Shown here piece by piece: positions 37,446 to 49,912 of a stretch of 64,000 bases of DNA (position 1 is the first letter of the stretch; each line of letters begins with the position of its first letter). A program made the translations under genes and the position numbers. The notes below the pieces were generated by a model. The model searched no databases. It was not told where the DNA came from and worked only from the letters and a program-made list of their open reading frames with translations. The stretch is from positions 106,295 to 170,294 of the forward strand of contig BGZK01001329.1 of the NCBI GenBank assembly GCA_005406025.1, written 5' to 3'. The DNA is from Eumeta japonica (taxonomy: Eukaryota; Arthropoda; Insecta; Lepidoptera; Psychidae).

Positions 37446-38691
37446 AGGTCCGAGTCCCTCAATTTAAAAAATAAGGATTGTGAGAGGGTATCCAGCTTAG
37501 ACTACGTTGTTTTCCAAACCCACGAACGAAATCTGACACGAACTTAAAACAATTTTCATTAGACAACTCGTAATGCAGCGCGCCACAACAGGGCGACCAC
37601 GTCACTCACACCCGTTGGAGTTGGCGGTCATTGTACGCCCCGTTTATCTCATCACTCTTTGTTTTGAGAGCGCCAGACGAACTTCTGTCGAAGTTCTGCT
37701 AACTTTCAAACGTTCCGTTTCCAGCGACTATTAATTACTGCTTGAAACAAGTGTAACGAATTTTACGTGAACATTAGAAAACGAAAACGATCGTGTTAAT
37801 CGGAATCGTCTTATTTGAGTTTTGCACTTTCATTTCTGGTAGTTTGGTATGACTTCCACTTTTAGTGGCGTATGTCATATATTTAACACCACGTCTATCC
37901 TTTTAAAAGATAACGTTTTCAGAATAAATTAGTTAAATGTAAAACAATTTTATAAAAAGTAATTGTTTAGGATCACTTGTATAGTAAAAGTTGATTCAAA
38001 ATATAACCATCCGTAAAAGTATCTAGTTTAAAATGAATAAGTGTTATAGAACCACACAATTTAAGCTAACCCTCTTGAAAAGTTATTCAGAAGCAATTTG
38101 AAACAATTCCTTACATAGCATGTGATTAATGCTATCATTGATAATAATACCATTTCGATATAATTGCTTTCCGAGAGGTGTGTCATTATAATTACGCACG
38201 TTATATTATTATAGACGTTTGAACGTAGATGTTCCTCGTATACCGCACTATGGATCGCTTTTATAATTTATATACCATGAAACTTTGAATTTACTTGCGC
38301 TATTTATCAAGAAAGTATGGTTGTCATGATGCAACTTCAAAGTTAGCGTGTCAAGACAGTACCATGGCCGTGCATTACCATGAACGTAAATTTAAAAGCG
38401 CATTTGTATATTTCCGTATGTTTCATTTTCCTCTTCTATCGCAATGCTGTGGACGTTCACGATTATATCATTACTTTCAAAAATTGTAATAACAAATTAT
38501 ACATTCATTTGCTTGAACTGTAAGCATATGTAAAGATGTTACGGATATAAAAGCAGAAGCTTACCTTTTAAGCAATGTGATGGCGTATTGAATCATCAGA
38601 TTCAAATTTAATAAAATTTGGCTAATGGAATCTTTATTTATATTTAAGTTCAATTAAGGAAGTTAAAATTATTTATTGTGGGTCATTCTTT
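37446..38691. other. No gene seen; 37,520-37,760 less AT-rich
   Basis: The 37,520-37,760 segment has mixed composition without repeat phrases ('gacaactcgtaatgcagcgc', 'cgactattaattactgcttg') and could be conserved noncoding DNA. Confidence 0.3.
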
Positions 38692-38736
38692 GTCTGCAAT
38701 AGCTTATGTGTACCTTACACATAAGCTATTGCAGAC
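38692..38736. repeat. Perfect 21-bp inverted repeat, 3-nt loop
   Basis: Arms 38,692-38,712 and 38,716-38,736 are exact reverse complements. They have normal complexity and are not simple TA, so they are unlikely to arise by chance. Confidence 0.9.
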
Positions 38737-41330
38737 TTTTCTGTAGGAGTTTTCTAGCTTCAATTGATGTGGTACACACATGATATAGCCAAAATATCTC
38801 ATGATTACGATTTGGCTACAAACATTGAGATTTGTCTATTATTTTTAATCATTTGGAAGATGTTATTTAAATTATGGTAAAACCCATGTCGAAATCTATT
38901 GCGTAGTTTAAAAGTACGGAAAGCACAAACAAACAAACAAAGATGTAGACTTTATTTTATATTATTTAGAGACGACAAAAGATTGAATTAATGATAATGC
39001 ATTAAGTGTCATTACTCTTAATGACTCTTACTGACTTATAATTTTGTTTACTGTGACACTAGTCTGCAGAAGAGGAATAATCCATATACTTCGTTAAAAT
39101 AAATAAACCTTCATTTTAATAATATTATAAAAAAAATAATATTAATGTGTATAGAATATAAAACAAATGAGTCAAGAGAGACAAAGAAAAAAATCAATAA
39201 TAAATGCACTAGCGCAAGCTGAATTAGGCTGAAGAAAGAACTTGAATTTTGGAAAGGTTGATTGATCGATGGGTCAAAGATTTAATAAATCTTCAGTCAC
39301 TGTTTATCAGAACAATCCTGCCGTTATAAATAAATTTAATTATGGCTTAACAATACTTTTCTGCCTTATAATAACCCCACTTATTTCAAAACGAAATATA
39401 ATCGAAATTGAAGATGAGAACAACAGTAGTGAGGCGCCGCGTGTCGGTGACGTGACAGGCCGACAGCGCAGGAAATTAAACTACCGAAATAGCACTGTCC
39501 GGCAGTAAAATGTGTACAGTAAAAAAACTCATGTGGAGCCGTGTAGTACACGCGTTGATGTATTTAATAGATAGCCATTCGAAATTATGTGTTAGAAATC
39601 GCTACCTATAAGCTTGTTAACAATAGTTTTCCATCTGTTCGGTTGTGTTGTATACGGAGTGCCGACATGTGTAGATAGGCTGTTTAGAACTTTAGCTAAA
39701 CTATTATTATTACTAACCATTCATAGTCCCTTTCACTAAATAAAAAAAAAAATACATGATTGTTTCCAATGGCAACTCGTTTCCCGATGCCAGTCTCGGC
39801 GTATTACAGTTATTTTTCTGGTGGTTGTGAAATTTTAGTTGAATAGAAAGTAGCTTATTGCGTATTTCAGGAAAATTTACTTTTACAATATATTTGATCA
39901 ATCCGTTCAGCCATTTCAGGATTTAGCACGTACTAACAAATAAACAGATTTCATTTTATTATAGGTATTTGTTTACCTGCCGTGTCCTTTATTTTCATTT
40001 ACCTCAATCAGGAGCAGGTGTTAGACATTTGTTCTTCTGTGTATTGTGTTAAAGTGTTGCATCGTACTACAGAGTACGTGAACTAGGCAAAGTTATGGAT
40101 ATTGCAAAATCGATTGGCACCTTCGTTTGCAATATTTGCATGAACCACCTGGAGTCATTGGCTCTCGTTATATGCCAGGCTAGTTATCTTAAAGGACAAA
40201 TTGTTTTAGCACCGAAAATTCTTTTTCAATCGCTTCAGTAGAGTATCCTTTTTAGCGACCTTAATACTAAGATAGAAGAATTAATATGGTATCAAAAGAT
40301 GCATTATTGAAGGGGGTACAACACAACAAAAATAATTTTGAAAAGCGTCAATACCTTATTTGGAATTGAAAAAAAACACTTATTTTTTTGGAACTCATTT
40401 CAAAGAATATAAAATTTTTCGAAAACGAAAAAGCTATTAAATTTTGACAAAACGCATTTCGGAGTATTAAATTATTTATTTTTCGAGTTTATAATCATAA
40501 AATACGTTGGGTTTTTAATGATACTTTTGTGGTCTCTTACGATGGTATTTTTTAGAAAAAAATTTAAAATCGGATTAAGCATTTAGATTTCACAAAAAAG
40601 TTTGATATGTGTTAGAGAAGTGTATGATATGCGTAATTTTAATTTTAAGATTATTTAAATTTTTCTATTTTGAGAAATCCGCATCACGCATACGAAGCTC
40701 GTTACGTAACGGCGCGTTTCGTTAGCTCTTAGTTCATAGCGGTATGGCATACGGTAGCTACCATAGTTATTGCCAAATGCTATTGCAATAATAATAATAT
40801 TTTTTTTTCGCGCGCTTCCATTTTAGCGAAGATGCAAATTCGCTGTGGTGTAGTGAGCTCTAAATCTATGTAAATGATTGAATTCCTTAAAGACTAAATT
40901 GTTAAAATTGTCAAAAATGAGAACTATGTGAGGGTAAAAAAGCATTTAAAAAAAAAATTGATAAATTTGAGAAAATTACAAAAACCGCTATAGTGATGCT
41001 TTTAGGGGTTTCTAAACGATGATTTTAAACCTATTTATTTATTTATTTTTCTTAAATTTGTTATATATTGGAAATTGATCCAATATCTAGAGTGCTTTTA
41101 TTTTTCTTAAATAAAGAAAACTTTTGTGATTACGATTTTATTTTGAATCAATCGTTTCACAACTTACGACTTGCGTCAAATGGAACAAGAGCACTGATTC
41201 ATTAATTATTATATATAAATAGATTATGTTTTGAATAAATATTTTTTTTACGTTTGAAATTAGGAACAAGCTATGATTGATTTTGTTTTATTTTATTCCT
41301 TTTGTTATTAAAATTATTTTAAATGTACCC
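38737..41330. other. Long AT-rich stretch, no gene seen
   Basis: 'cacaaacaaacaaacaaag' near 38,927 is a typical decayed-repeat end. A GC-richer patch occurs at 39,430-39,510. Otherwise low-complexity AT. Confidence 0.4.
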
Positions 41331-41334
41331 GAGG

Positions 41335-41710
41335 GTTCTTGTAGAGCACGAGGTCTGTGAATTATTAACATCCCGCTTGAAATTAATTGAAATTTTTTCA
41401 TGAATTCGGAAAAATATAGTTTACAGTCCGAGAGTCGGAAACCGAATTTTCATCAGATCTCGACGTTTTAGGGTCCTACGAATCTATTTTGACCACTTTT
41501 AAGTGAAGTCTGTATATGAGTGTGTGAGTGCGTGTGTGCGTGTGTTTTGTGTGTGTACATAAGTCTCTCATAGCTTTTGAACGGATTAATCGATCAAAAT
41601 GCGTTTTGCGACATTCAAATGTTGTCTACTGAACTTATATTTCCTGAAAATTTGAACTTATTCCAGGAGGTAGACTTTGAGAAACTTCAAAAAAAGTTTA
41701 GACAAAACAT
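41335..41710 (+). repeat. Best-preserved copy of repeat R1
   Basis: 'cgagggttcttgtagagcac', 'tcatcagatctcgacgtttt', a GT-rich core (41,518-41,558), 'tagcttttgaacggattaat' and 'tcctgaaaatttgaacttat'. This full series anchors the copies at 1-960 (inverted), 14.3 and 16.1 kb. Confidence 0.7.
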
Positions 41711-41869
41711 TTTTAATAACATTTAGACTACCACCGGTCGACACTAAAATCTGTAAATATCATAGCGGGAGTTCTAGACATTGACTTGCAGAGTCAATCG
41801 CTTTTCAGATTTTTTGTAGTCGTTTTAAGGAACACCCTAGCATTCGATCGAGAGAATAGGTGCTCGTCG

Positions 41870-42065
41870 CCGCTCGCAATCTCTAAAGAGTTAGTAGTGC
41901 GTAGCCGGTTTTCAGGAAGAAATAGGATGTCCGAAGAATGAGCCCCAGGACTGTCACTTCCTAGAAGAAACGTTACACAAGAAGATGCTGCTTTACGTTA
42001 TTATTCTGTGAGAGTGTATTTCGTTTGTCGTGCCGGCCCATTTTCATTCTGCAGCCGATTTGAGA
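41870..42065 (+). repeat. Interspersed repeat R6, copy 2
   Basis: 'gagttagtagtgcgtagccg', 'caggaagaaataggatgtcc' and 'ctgtgagagtgtatttcgtt' align with 23,320-23,570. Confidence 0.6.
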
Positions 42066-42239
42066 ACAGCATGGCGTTACCACAGGAGATTCAAATTACT
42101 TATTTTATCGAATACGTATTTAAGCCCGCTAAAGCTAGTGCCGACTTAATTTATAATGTGAAAAGGGGTCACTTTCACCGTAAAGGAAACTTCATCCGTT
42201 TCATGACCACACCGCCTTTAAACTTTGTTATGTAAGTAC

Positions 42240-42515
42240 ATACTCTTCACGGTTTACGGCCGCGACTTTCAGAGTGCCGCTTAATTAAGTGACCTGAAGG
42301 GAGTGCCGCGCGTCCCTTCCCGCCTTCCATTTTCCACGAGCGATCGCTGAATTATACGACACCTGATAATCATCACATCGATTCGCAACAGAGCACGCCG
42401 TTCAACGTATTCGTCGAAATTTCACGTCGCTCGCGACCGCTGCCCGTGACGAGGGTGCAGAGCACAATATGACGGCGATTACAAGGGGGGCGATTGAAAC
42501 CGATGGGCGGGTGAA
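42240..42515. promoter_or_regulatory. Candidate noncoding regulatory island
   Basis: A GC- and CpG-rich, non-repetitive block flanked by AT-rich DNA. It contains 'gccgcttaattaagtgacct', where a homeodomain core TTAATTAA overlaps TTAAGTG, an NK-2-type motif. It also holds 'acctgataatcatcacatcg'. No conserved frame. Regulatory function is inference from composition and motifs only. Confidence 0.25.
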
Positions 42516-42654
42516 TTTTTTTTTTTATAAAAAATTCAGTTCACTGAATGCTTTTGAATATTATTGGTCTAACGTAATGTATATTTAATTATAAATATGA
42601 AATAGATGATGTATCTGAGATTTGATTTTAAGTGTTGGAGGTGCATTAGAAAAT

Positions 42655-43023
42655 GAAAAAGAAACATTTTATCATTAAATCAAAAATAGCTATTTCTTAG
42701 GTAATAGTATTACATTTGAAATACGTCATTAATAAATTACTTTCGACATTAACATTACTACACATTCCAAATCCTTTAGAAGAATGTGCAAGAAACTGAA
42801 GGTTGCACTTTTTTTACATATCGATATAAAGTATTGATTAATTAATAATTTTGTACAACACTTAGGAAAAACATGAAGCAATTGATACACTTCAGTCACA
42901 TAGATTTTTTCATTAAAATATACAGACACGTTCTGTTTAACGAAAAGTATAAATTCATAAAATAGCAAATTTTGGTTCTTATTATAAAAACGCACATATT
43001 GCCCCTTAAATGATTTACTAACT
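42655..43023 (-). pseudogene. LINE copy A: 3' UTR and RT C-terminus, Jockey/CR1-like
   Basis: The reverse strand at 42,729-42,995 encodes the last part of a non-LTR retrotransposon polyprotein. 'RFYNKNQNLLFYEFILFVK' fits the family pattern in which 'FxNKIPxxIQNL' is followed by a basic 'FKxxxKRKL' segment and a 'YxxxEYL' motif. The 3' tail (42,660-42,730) contains 'ttacatttgaaatacgtcat' in plus-strand text, as in copy B. Upstream sequence stops where the tail of copy B begins, at about 43,023, so this is a 5'-truncated insertion or the surviving end of a tandem pair. Confidence 0.7.
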
Positions 43024-44670
43024 TTGCTTAAATCAAAATCAAATACATCTTTATATCGAAGGTATTGAAATTACACTTGAAATACGTCATTAATAAATTC
43101 ATTTCGACATTACCACCCATTCTAAATGTGGATTCACCGAGAGAAGAATGGGTTTCTTACTCAACGCTTGCTCTTTTTACTCATCAATCCAAAGGATTTA
43201 GAAATTAATAATTTAGTCGACATTTAAAAAAAATATGAAATAACCTGATAGCCGAGAAGTTCAATCTCAGGGGTTTTTTTCATTAAAATACTCCAACACG
43301 GTATAATAGCTCTTGCCATATAACTTTCTTTTAAAGAAACGTTTAAACTCGGCAAGTAGCAAATTTTGAATTTCAGCTGGGATCTTATTAAAAAAGCGCA
43401 AACATAGTCCTTGAATGGCCTTTTAACTTTACTTAGTCGGGTCTTATGAACAGCAACATCGTTCTTATGTATAGTGTTAAATTTATGGACGTTGCTTCTC
43501 TTTTGGAACGATTTTATATGTCTCTTGACGTATATCAAATTTTCGTTTATGTATTGTGATGCTAAAGTTTTCAAGTACCAAATTTTCGTATATTTATATA
43601 TATATATATTGTGACGTTACAGTTAAAATATTAATCTTCTTAAATTTTTCTCTGAGAGATGTCATTGGTCTCAAATCATAAACAGCACAAGTAGCTCGCT
43701 TGTTCAGCATGGAAATTGTGTTAATATTGGCTGCGTGACCCCATAACAAATATTCATAGTTCATAAGACTATGAAAAAAACTGAAATAAAATAGTCTTGC
43801 GGTGCTTTCGTCTGTATTCCGAATTATTTTGACTGCATATATTGCAAGAACCAAGCCTTTTCGCTAATCTCGTAATATGAGAATTTCAACGTAACTTACA
43901 ATATAAAGTGAGATTCAGAAATAGAGTCCTGTCACCAAATCCAGTACCTCGTTTTTGACTATTAAATTTGTGTCGATCAATTTACAATTAGATAAGGAAA
44001 TTATTACAATTTCTGTTTTCCTTTCATTGAGCAGAAGATTATTAATACTAAACCACTGAACGATTTCAGAGATGGTAATGTTTACTTTGTCAAAAGCTGG
44101 TTGATGCCTATCAATTTTAAAAAGTAAGGAGGTATCATCAGCAAACAATTCGATCCCATGATCATTCTTAACAAGATGTGGTAGATAACTTATTTACACT
44201 AGGAATAGAAATGATCCAAGAACTGTAAACCCTGTGGCACGCCCATATTGACTGCACTAATGTCAACCCTTTGAATTCTATCACTTCAAAAAGTCCAAGG
44301 GATCAACCTGTGACGCCATAATAATGTAGTTTCCTGATCAATATGCCATGATGAATGCAGTAAAATGTTTTGCTTAAATCACAGAAAACACCAATTGCGT
44401 TCTGTGAATCTTCCCAGACATCAAAAGTCTGCTGAATAAGCTCGACACGAACGACACGACACGACACGCTGCGAATGTCGAGCGATCCTTTGTAAATACA
44501 AATTGTTTAACGTTCATCAAAATATTGTTATAAAAATACTGCAACAGCTGATTTAAAAAAGCTTTTCAAAAATTTCACTGAGCGTCAGTAATATTGATAT
44601 CGGTCTAAAGTTTGTAGGGACAGATATACTACCGGTTTTTGTAAGCAACAAGATCATTCTTATTTCTTGT
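43024..44670 (-). pseudogene. LINE copy B: reverse transcriptase fragment, Jockey/CR1-like
   Basis: The longest LINE fragment. Reading the minus strand downward: 'TNFRPISILLTLSEIFEKL' at about 44,575-44,640; 'GVFCDLSKTFYCIHHGIL' at about 44,345-44,400, where the family's usual 'LSKAFDC' has become 'LSKTFYC', so the motif-A aspartate is retained in CDL but the AFD is lost; then 'HGIELFADDTSLLFKI' at about 44,105-44,160 with an intact FADD catalytic motif. The thumb and C-terminal part lie at 43,594-43,854 ('MNYEYLLWG') and 43,224-43,574 ('KNDVAVHKTRL'). Frames are broken by several indels and stops. The endonuclease and ORF1 are missing. Confidence 0.85.
43590..43610. repeat. Short (TA)n tract inside LINE copy B
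   Basis: It interrupts the RT reading frame between the palm-side and C-terminal segments. Confidence 0.85.
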
Positions 44671-44784
44671 GTTAATGTTATGGATGTCGTTAATTTTGAC
44701 GTGACAACGTCTTATAAATTGGTTTGCCGGGTGACACTTCAAGAAACTGCGTTACGCTCCGCTCACGTTATGCGCTCACAATGA

Positions 44785-44925
44785 GAGCGAGTGAGAGGTA
44801 CGCGTCCCTTCCACTCGGGCATGGTTAGCCCACCTAAGAGCGAGAGAGACAGACATAAAAGTGAAAGGCACGCGTCCCTTCCACTCGAGCACAGTTAGCC
44901 CGCCTAAGAGCAGAGAGACAGAGCA
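44785..44925. repeat. 70-bp direct tandem repeat, two units
   Basis: Units share 'cgcgtcccttccactcg', 'agttagcccgcctaagagc'-like text and a 'gagagacaga' end. Offset is exactly 70 bases. Confidence 0.8.
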
Positions 44926-44951
44926 GAGAGAGAGAGAGAGAGAGAGAGAGA
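44926..44951. repeat. (GA)n microsatellite
   Basis: GA dinucleotides directly following the second 70-bp unit. Confidence 0.9.
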
Positions 44952-45119
44952 TAGGCATACACACCGGTTCATGTCTTGCGCTTCTATTTCGCTTAGGCGC
45001 CTGCATACAAGTTTACACGTTGCCAGTTAATTGTAAAACGATTGTGTAGTGATAATGTGAAGGTATTCTTTGTATAAATAAATGTTTTAAATTGTTACTA
45101 TTATTTCATCCTTCTTCCT

Positions 45120-46287
45120 ACTATACGAATGAATATTCACATTAAAATGATTTTACCACTCAAAGTCGTTGTCACGTAAAACTTTCGCCCGTATACCGAC
45201 TTTACAGGCAACCAATTTTTTTGGAGTCATTCTATATTTCTCTTGACATTTACTCGTATCAGGTTTTCGTTTTGTGACGTTACAGTTAAAATAGTGTATT
45301 TTTAAAGTTTTGAGTGATGCTTTGGTATCAACATGTAAATAATACGAACAGTCTGTGTGCTGCACAAAATTGTGTTAATATCAATTGCATACCTCCATAA
45401 TAAAATTCCATAGGTCATGAGATTGTAGAAGGAGTTGAAATAAACTAGTCACGTGGTGCTTCCATTACTAAGTCGCCGAATTCTATTCATTGAATATGCT
45501 GAAAAACTAAGCCTTTTCGCCAATCTCGTAATATGAGAATTCCTACGCAATTTAGCATCTAAAGTGAGACCGAGAAATAAGGTCGTGTCGACAATATCCT
45601 AATGTCATAATATCAGTATCTTGTTCTTGATAATTACGTTTGCGTCAATCAGTTTAGCATTAGTCAAGGAAAACTTAACAAGTTTTGTTTTCCTCTCATT
45701 TAGAAGAAGAATATTACTACTAAACCACTCACCTATTTCAAATATGGTATTGTTTACTTCCTCAAAAGCTGGTTGTTGTTTATTAATTCCAAAAAGTAAA
45801 AAAGTGTCATCAGAAAACTGTACAATCCCATGCCCATCTTTACTAATATGAGGTAGGCCATTATAACATAAATTAAGAACAGAAATTGTCCAACAACTAT
45901 TTGGTTGTTTTCAAATTCTGACGACCTCTCATTAACATCAACCCTCTGAATTAAATCACTTAAATAGGACTTTAAGAGTCCAAGTTATCGACCCGTGACT
46001 CTATATGATGTAGTTTTTTGATCAACGTGTCAAGATTAATGCAGTTAAATGCCTTGGATAAATCACAGAAAACATCAATCGCCTTCAGTCAATCCTCTCA
46101 AGAATCAAAAATCTGCCGAATGATCTAAACATCGGCTTTGGTTGTTTAGCGACCTTTGTAAATCCAAATTGTTTAAAGTTCATACAGTTATTACTATGAA
46201 AATATCGCAATAATTGATTTTAAAAAGTTTTCTAATAATTTTACTCAGTGTCAGCAGTATTGATATCGGTTTCAAGTAAGTAGGGTC

Positions 46288-46292
<5 letters not shown>
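45120..46292 (-). pseudogene. LINE copy C: RT fragment, same family as A and B
   Basis: Parallels copy B base for base over most of its length. The minus strand shows 'DGHGIVQFSDDT' at about 45,800-45,845, where the catalytic A of FADD has become S. The C-terminal part at 45,153-45,365 ends abruptly near the 'SKCQEKYRM' segment, so the 3' end and tail are missing. Upstream it also includes the 'INALDKSQKT'-type motif-A region (about 46,040-46,090), heavily mutated. It runs into a (TA)n tract at 46,290, where copy B still has an intact 'gacagatatactaccgg'. Confidence 0.8.

Positions 46293-46321
<29 letters not shown>
46290..46321. repeat. (TA)n tract, left flank of R8 copy 2
   Basis: About 15 TA units replacing LINE sequence at the break of copy C. 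Confidence 0.95.
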
Positions 46322-46325
<4 letters not shown>

Positions 46326-46374
46326 TAAATAATGAATAACTTTGTTCGGAAACACACCACAATCAACGCAACTA

Positions 46375-47150
<776 letters not shown>

Positions 47151-47154
47151 GAAT

Positions 47155-47505
47155 TGAATGATTTGTTTACACAGGAATATAGAAGTCTGTGATATTTCGA
47201 AATATATGAAGAATGTAACCAAGCGATTTTTGTTCAACCTGGAAACCCATCTAACACTTTTCTATCTTCGGCCGTCTCATATTAGAAGCTCACATCACTC
47301 CGTCCGCAGACCACGTAATGTGCTATCAGACTCACCCGATGTCCTTACCACCGAGGTCGAAGGACTCATAAAGTTAACAACATGGCCAAAGACTAGGAGT
47401 AGGGACTGCTTCATAAGTACGACCTTTATCAGTGAACGCTCCGGTGCATTTTCCGCGCTTCCCGGTTTGCATGATTTCTTATGTCGAGATGTCTGTTCAT
47501 GAAAC
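47155..47505 (+). pseudogene. Non-LTR retrotransposon RT C-terminus, Jockey clade
   Basis: A 114-codon plus-strand frame reads 'CDISKYMKNVTKRFLFNLE' followed after about 35 residues by 'RRPRNVLSDSPDVLTTEVE'. In Jockey-type polyproteins the C-terminus has 'xISKYMKDxxKRFFDxAExH' and then 'RRPRNVLxDPPDxLTAEV', so both landmarks are present in order and at about the usual distance. Upstream palm motifs are absent, so this is a 5'-truncated copy, opposite in strand to its LINE neighbours and from a different family. The following 47,510-47,560 may be its 3' UTR. Confidence 0.65.
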
Positions 47506-47509
47506 ATCT

Positions 47510-49110
47510 ATAGAGCAATCACGTGCCGACGGCATCTTCAAGAAGATTTTTAGTTAATGCGACTTGGATACACCTCATATGCTTAAACATACGTACAGCC
47601 GATAATGGGTTTTTATCTTCCTCCTTCTTCACAATGAGCAAACTATAACACAAATGCATTCAATATAATTCAGATTAGAAAAGCGAGCTGTAAACATCTT
47701 GCATTAAAAGAAATCTCTGCCTATTATTCGTTACTTGCATATTCCGTAATAAATTGAAGTTTATGAACGAAAAGTCTGCAGTTGTGATACCGTTCCGAAC
47801 ACATAATTTTTATAAAGATTTTTATTGTGCTTAAAATTAGAATTATTGTAATTAATTTTAATATGGCTCCTATCGTATATTTTGCAAAAGTAGACTTAGA
47901 CACTGTCAAAAAATTCTGTATTCACTTAACGACCGATTTTTATCGGTCTACTACTACTTTTAGTAATCAGTTCAAGGAAAAGATTCAGCAGTTCAAGAAG
48001 AAGAAGACACAGCGATGGAAGATCCTTATGCACAATGTTTCATGTTAAAATGTGAGCTTCTAAGGTAGATTCATATCCATTCAAATCATTTTGAATATAT
48101 AAGTAATGATAATGGCGCTATGGCGTCTTAGAAAACAAATTACTATTGAAATGAAGAAAAAAAAAATTTTTTAAATTTGGAATCCTTGATAAACTAATTG
48201 AATTTGCGTTTGTTCGAACGTAGAATTCTTGAAAATATATGGTATTTCAGATCTGTACATCTTAGGCGTCAATTCCAGCAATAGGAATCGCGGTGCACTG
48301 CCTTATGCAATAATATCATACCTTATCCATGGGACATTCAAATGTTTACAATTCATTTAAAATTTCATTCGATACGATTTGTTTTATGAAACGTTTGTAT
48401 ATATTGTATGTGTTTAGAAACTGCGGCAAAACCTTTATTCAATAACATTTTAACATGCAGGGTACATTTTGGATCTTGATTCATCGGAGTAATTTTTATC
48501 GTAAACTATTCTGATCTTAAAATCCGAATAATGCATAAGGGAAAAATTACGTATAAAATTGTAGGCAAATATTTATTTCAAAAGAATAAAATCAGATACA
48601 ATTAATGAAATGCTTCTGAAGTAGTAACATGATATAAACTTGCAATATCTGTCATTATATGTTTTAAAGGTACATACATGTACACAGTTATTTAATAATA
48701 ATGCATGATGTTGCAGCCGTGATCATTAGCAACCGGTTAAAACAAACAATAATAGCTCGTGGAAGACTTAAGTGAGGCTGGCTATGAAACCGCAACATTT
48801 CCATGCAGACATTTACTAAATAAATATTTACGCAAGTTCAATAAATCTCGTTGATCATCAGAATAATAGCGAATCCTCGTAATTGGTTCCGGGTAATGGA
48901 GGTTTTATTGAAATTGTCATAATTACACAGTAAATTCAGAACAGATGTAGACACATAGAGTGAGCTATCACTCACACTTTAGATGCCGCGGTTCTATTCG
49001 TGTTTGATTGTCACAATCGACTATTTGTGTATTTATTATATAATGGTCTGTATATTTAAATGGTTCATTGTCAATGAATATGAAGGCCTCTTGTTATTGT
49101 TAGTCATGAG
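47510..49110. other. AT-rich stretch, no gene seen
   Basis: Frames at 47,724-48,048 are short, Lys-rich and lack domain features. Confidence 0.4.
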
Positions 49111-49114
49111 AATC

Positions 49115-49610
49115 GTTAGTCGAGGTTCATTCCTAAACCTACTATTCTGCTGGAGTTACTTATTGCCTCTATCATAAACTGAAGATCTGATCCCGTTTCT
49201 GACAAGAGTACCAGTTCGTCTGCGAACCGTAGGTGGTTCTATATATTTATTCCATGTCCTCTCCTCTCATTTTGGCTAATTGTAGATTCTAAGATGACTA
49301 TAAAAAATCTTGGTGACAGTGAATCTTCCTGTTTGACGCCTCTTGGAAAGCATGGACTGGCTGGCTCTAATTTTACTCTAGTCTTGCTGTTTTTGTAAAT
49401 ATTTTTGATTGTTTCTGTCTATTCTTTTGTACATTCTGTTCTAGTAGAGTTTCTCAAACGTTATCGTTTGAAATAGTAAAGTTGTGTTTTTGAAAGCCTA
49501 TAAATGCAATGAAATGTTGTCTCCTTTGTTCTTAATATTTTTCAATGAGAGTTGTAACATATGACTGCGTTAAATTGTAGAGTAACGTTTTTTAAAGCCC
49601 GCTTCTAATA
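49115..49610 (-). pseudogene. RTE-like LINE reverse transcriptase fragment
   Basis: Translating the minus strand: a decayed 'AFIGFQKHNF' at about 49,470-49,510 (family 'FIDFxKAFDS', motif A, aspartate lost); 'ETIKNIYKNSKTRVKLE' at about 49,365-49,418; 'FPRGVKQEDSLSPRFF' (family 'GVRQGDPLSPxLF'); 'NHLRFADELVLLSETGS' at about 49,185-49,240, where FADD has become FADE; and 'NSSRIVGLGMNLD' near 49,120. At least one frameshift, several stops and two altered catalytic positions make it dead. The longest open part misses the length cut-off, so it is easily overlooked. Confidence 0.8.
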
Positions 49611-49912
49611 TGTTGCTTAACCTGTGGTTTGTAATGCGTTTGTATGTGCGAGTAGTTCATTAAATGTTAAAAAAATATCATTATTATTTTTATTATAAAC
49701 CGACGCTTGTATTTCAAAAGAGTACAGAATTTCGAGTGGTATGTATCTTTGCATATTTCTGCCACTTCACTGACATTTATTACTCATTTCTGGCAAGATC
49801 ATTGGTTTTTGGTGCTTAAAATTTGGCCCTTTTTTAATATGATAAAATAATTGGGTAATTGAGTGATGTGATTCTCCTTCCTGCTAATTCAAAATTTATT
49901 CGTTCGACTCAG
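49611..49912. other. AT-rich spacer before the candidate exon
   Basis: A branch-point-like CTAATTC lies at 49,884-49,890, 22 bases before the putative acceptor. Confidence 0.3.

Larger units (their letters stand above)
44680..45115. mobile_element. GC-rich non-autonomous element with a 70-bp tandem repeat
   Basis: It begins around 'gacgtgacaacgtcttataa', continues with 'gttacgctccgctcacgtta', and carries two copies of a 70-bp unit ('cgcgtcccttccactcg' at 44,801 and 44,871) followed by a (GA)n run. It ends near 'cttcttcctactatacg'. It lies exactly between LINE copies B and C. I remember closely similar text from lepidopteran genomes but cannot assign a superfamily. Frames over it only translate the GA run. 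Confidence 0.55.

Noticed and set aside
44776..45049. ORFs on both strands rich in Ser-Leu or Arg-Glu
   Set aside because: They translate the GA microsatellite and the 70-bp tandem repeat.
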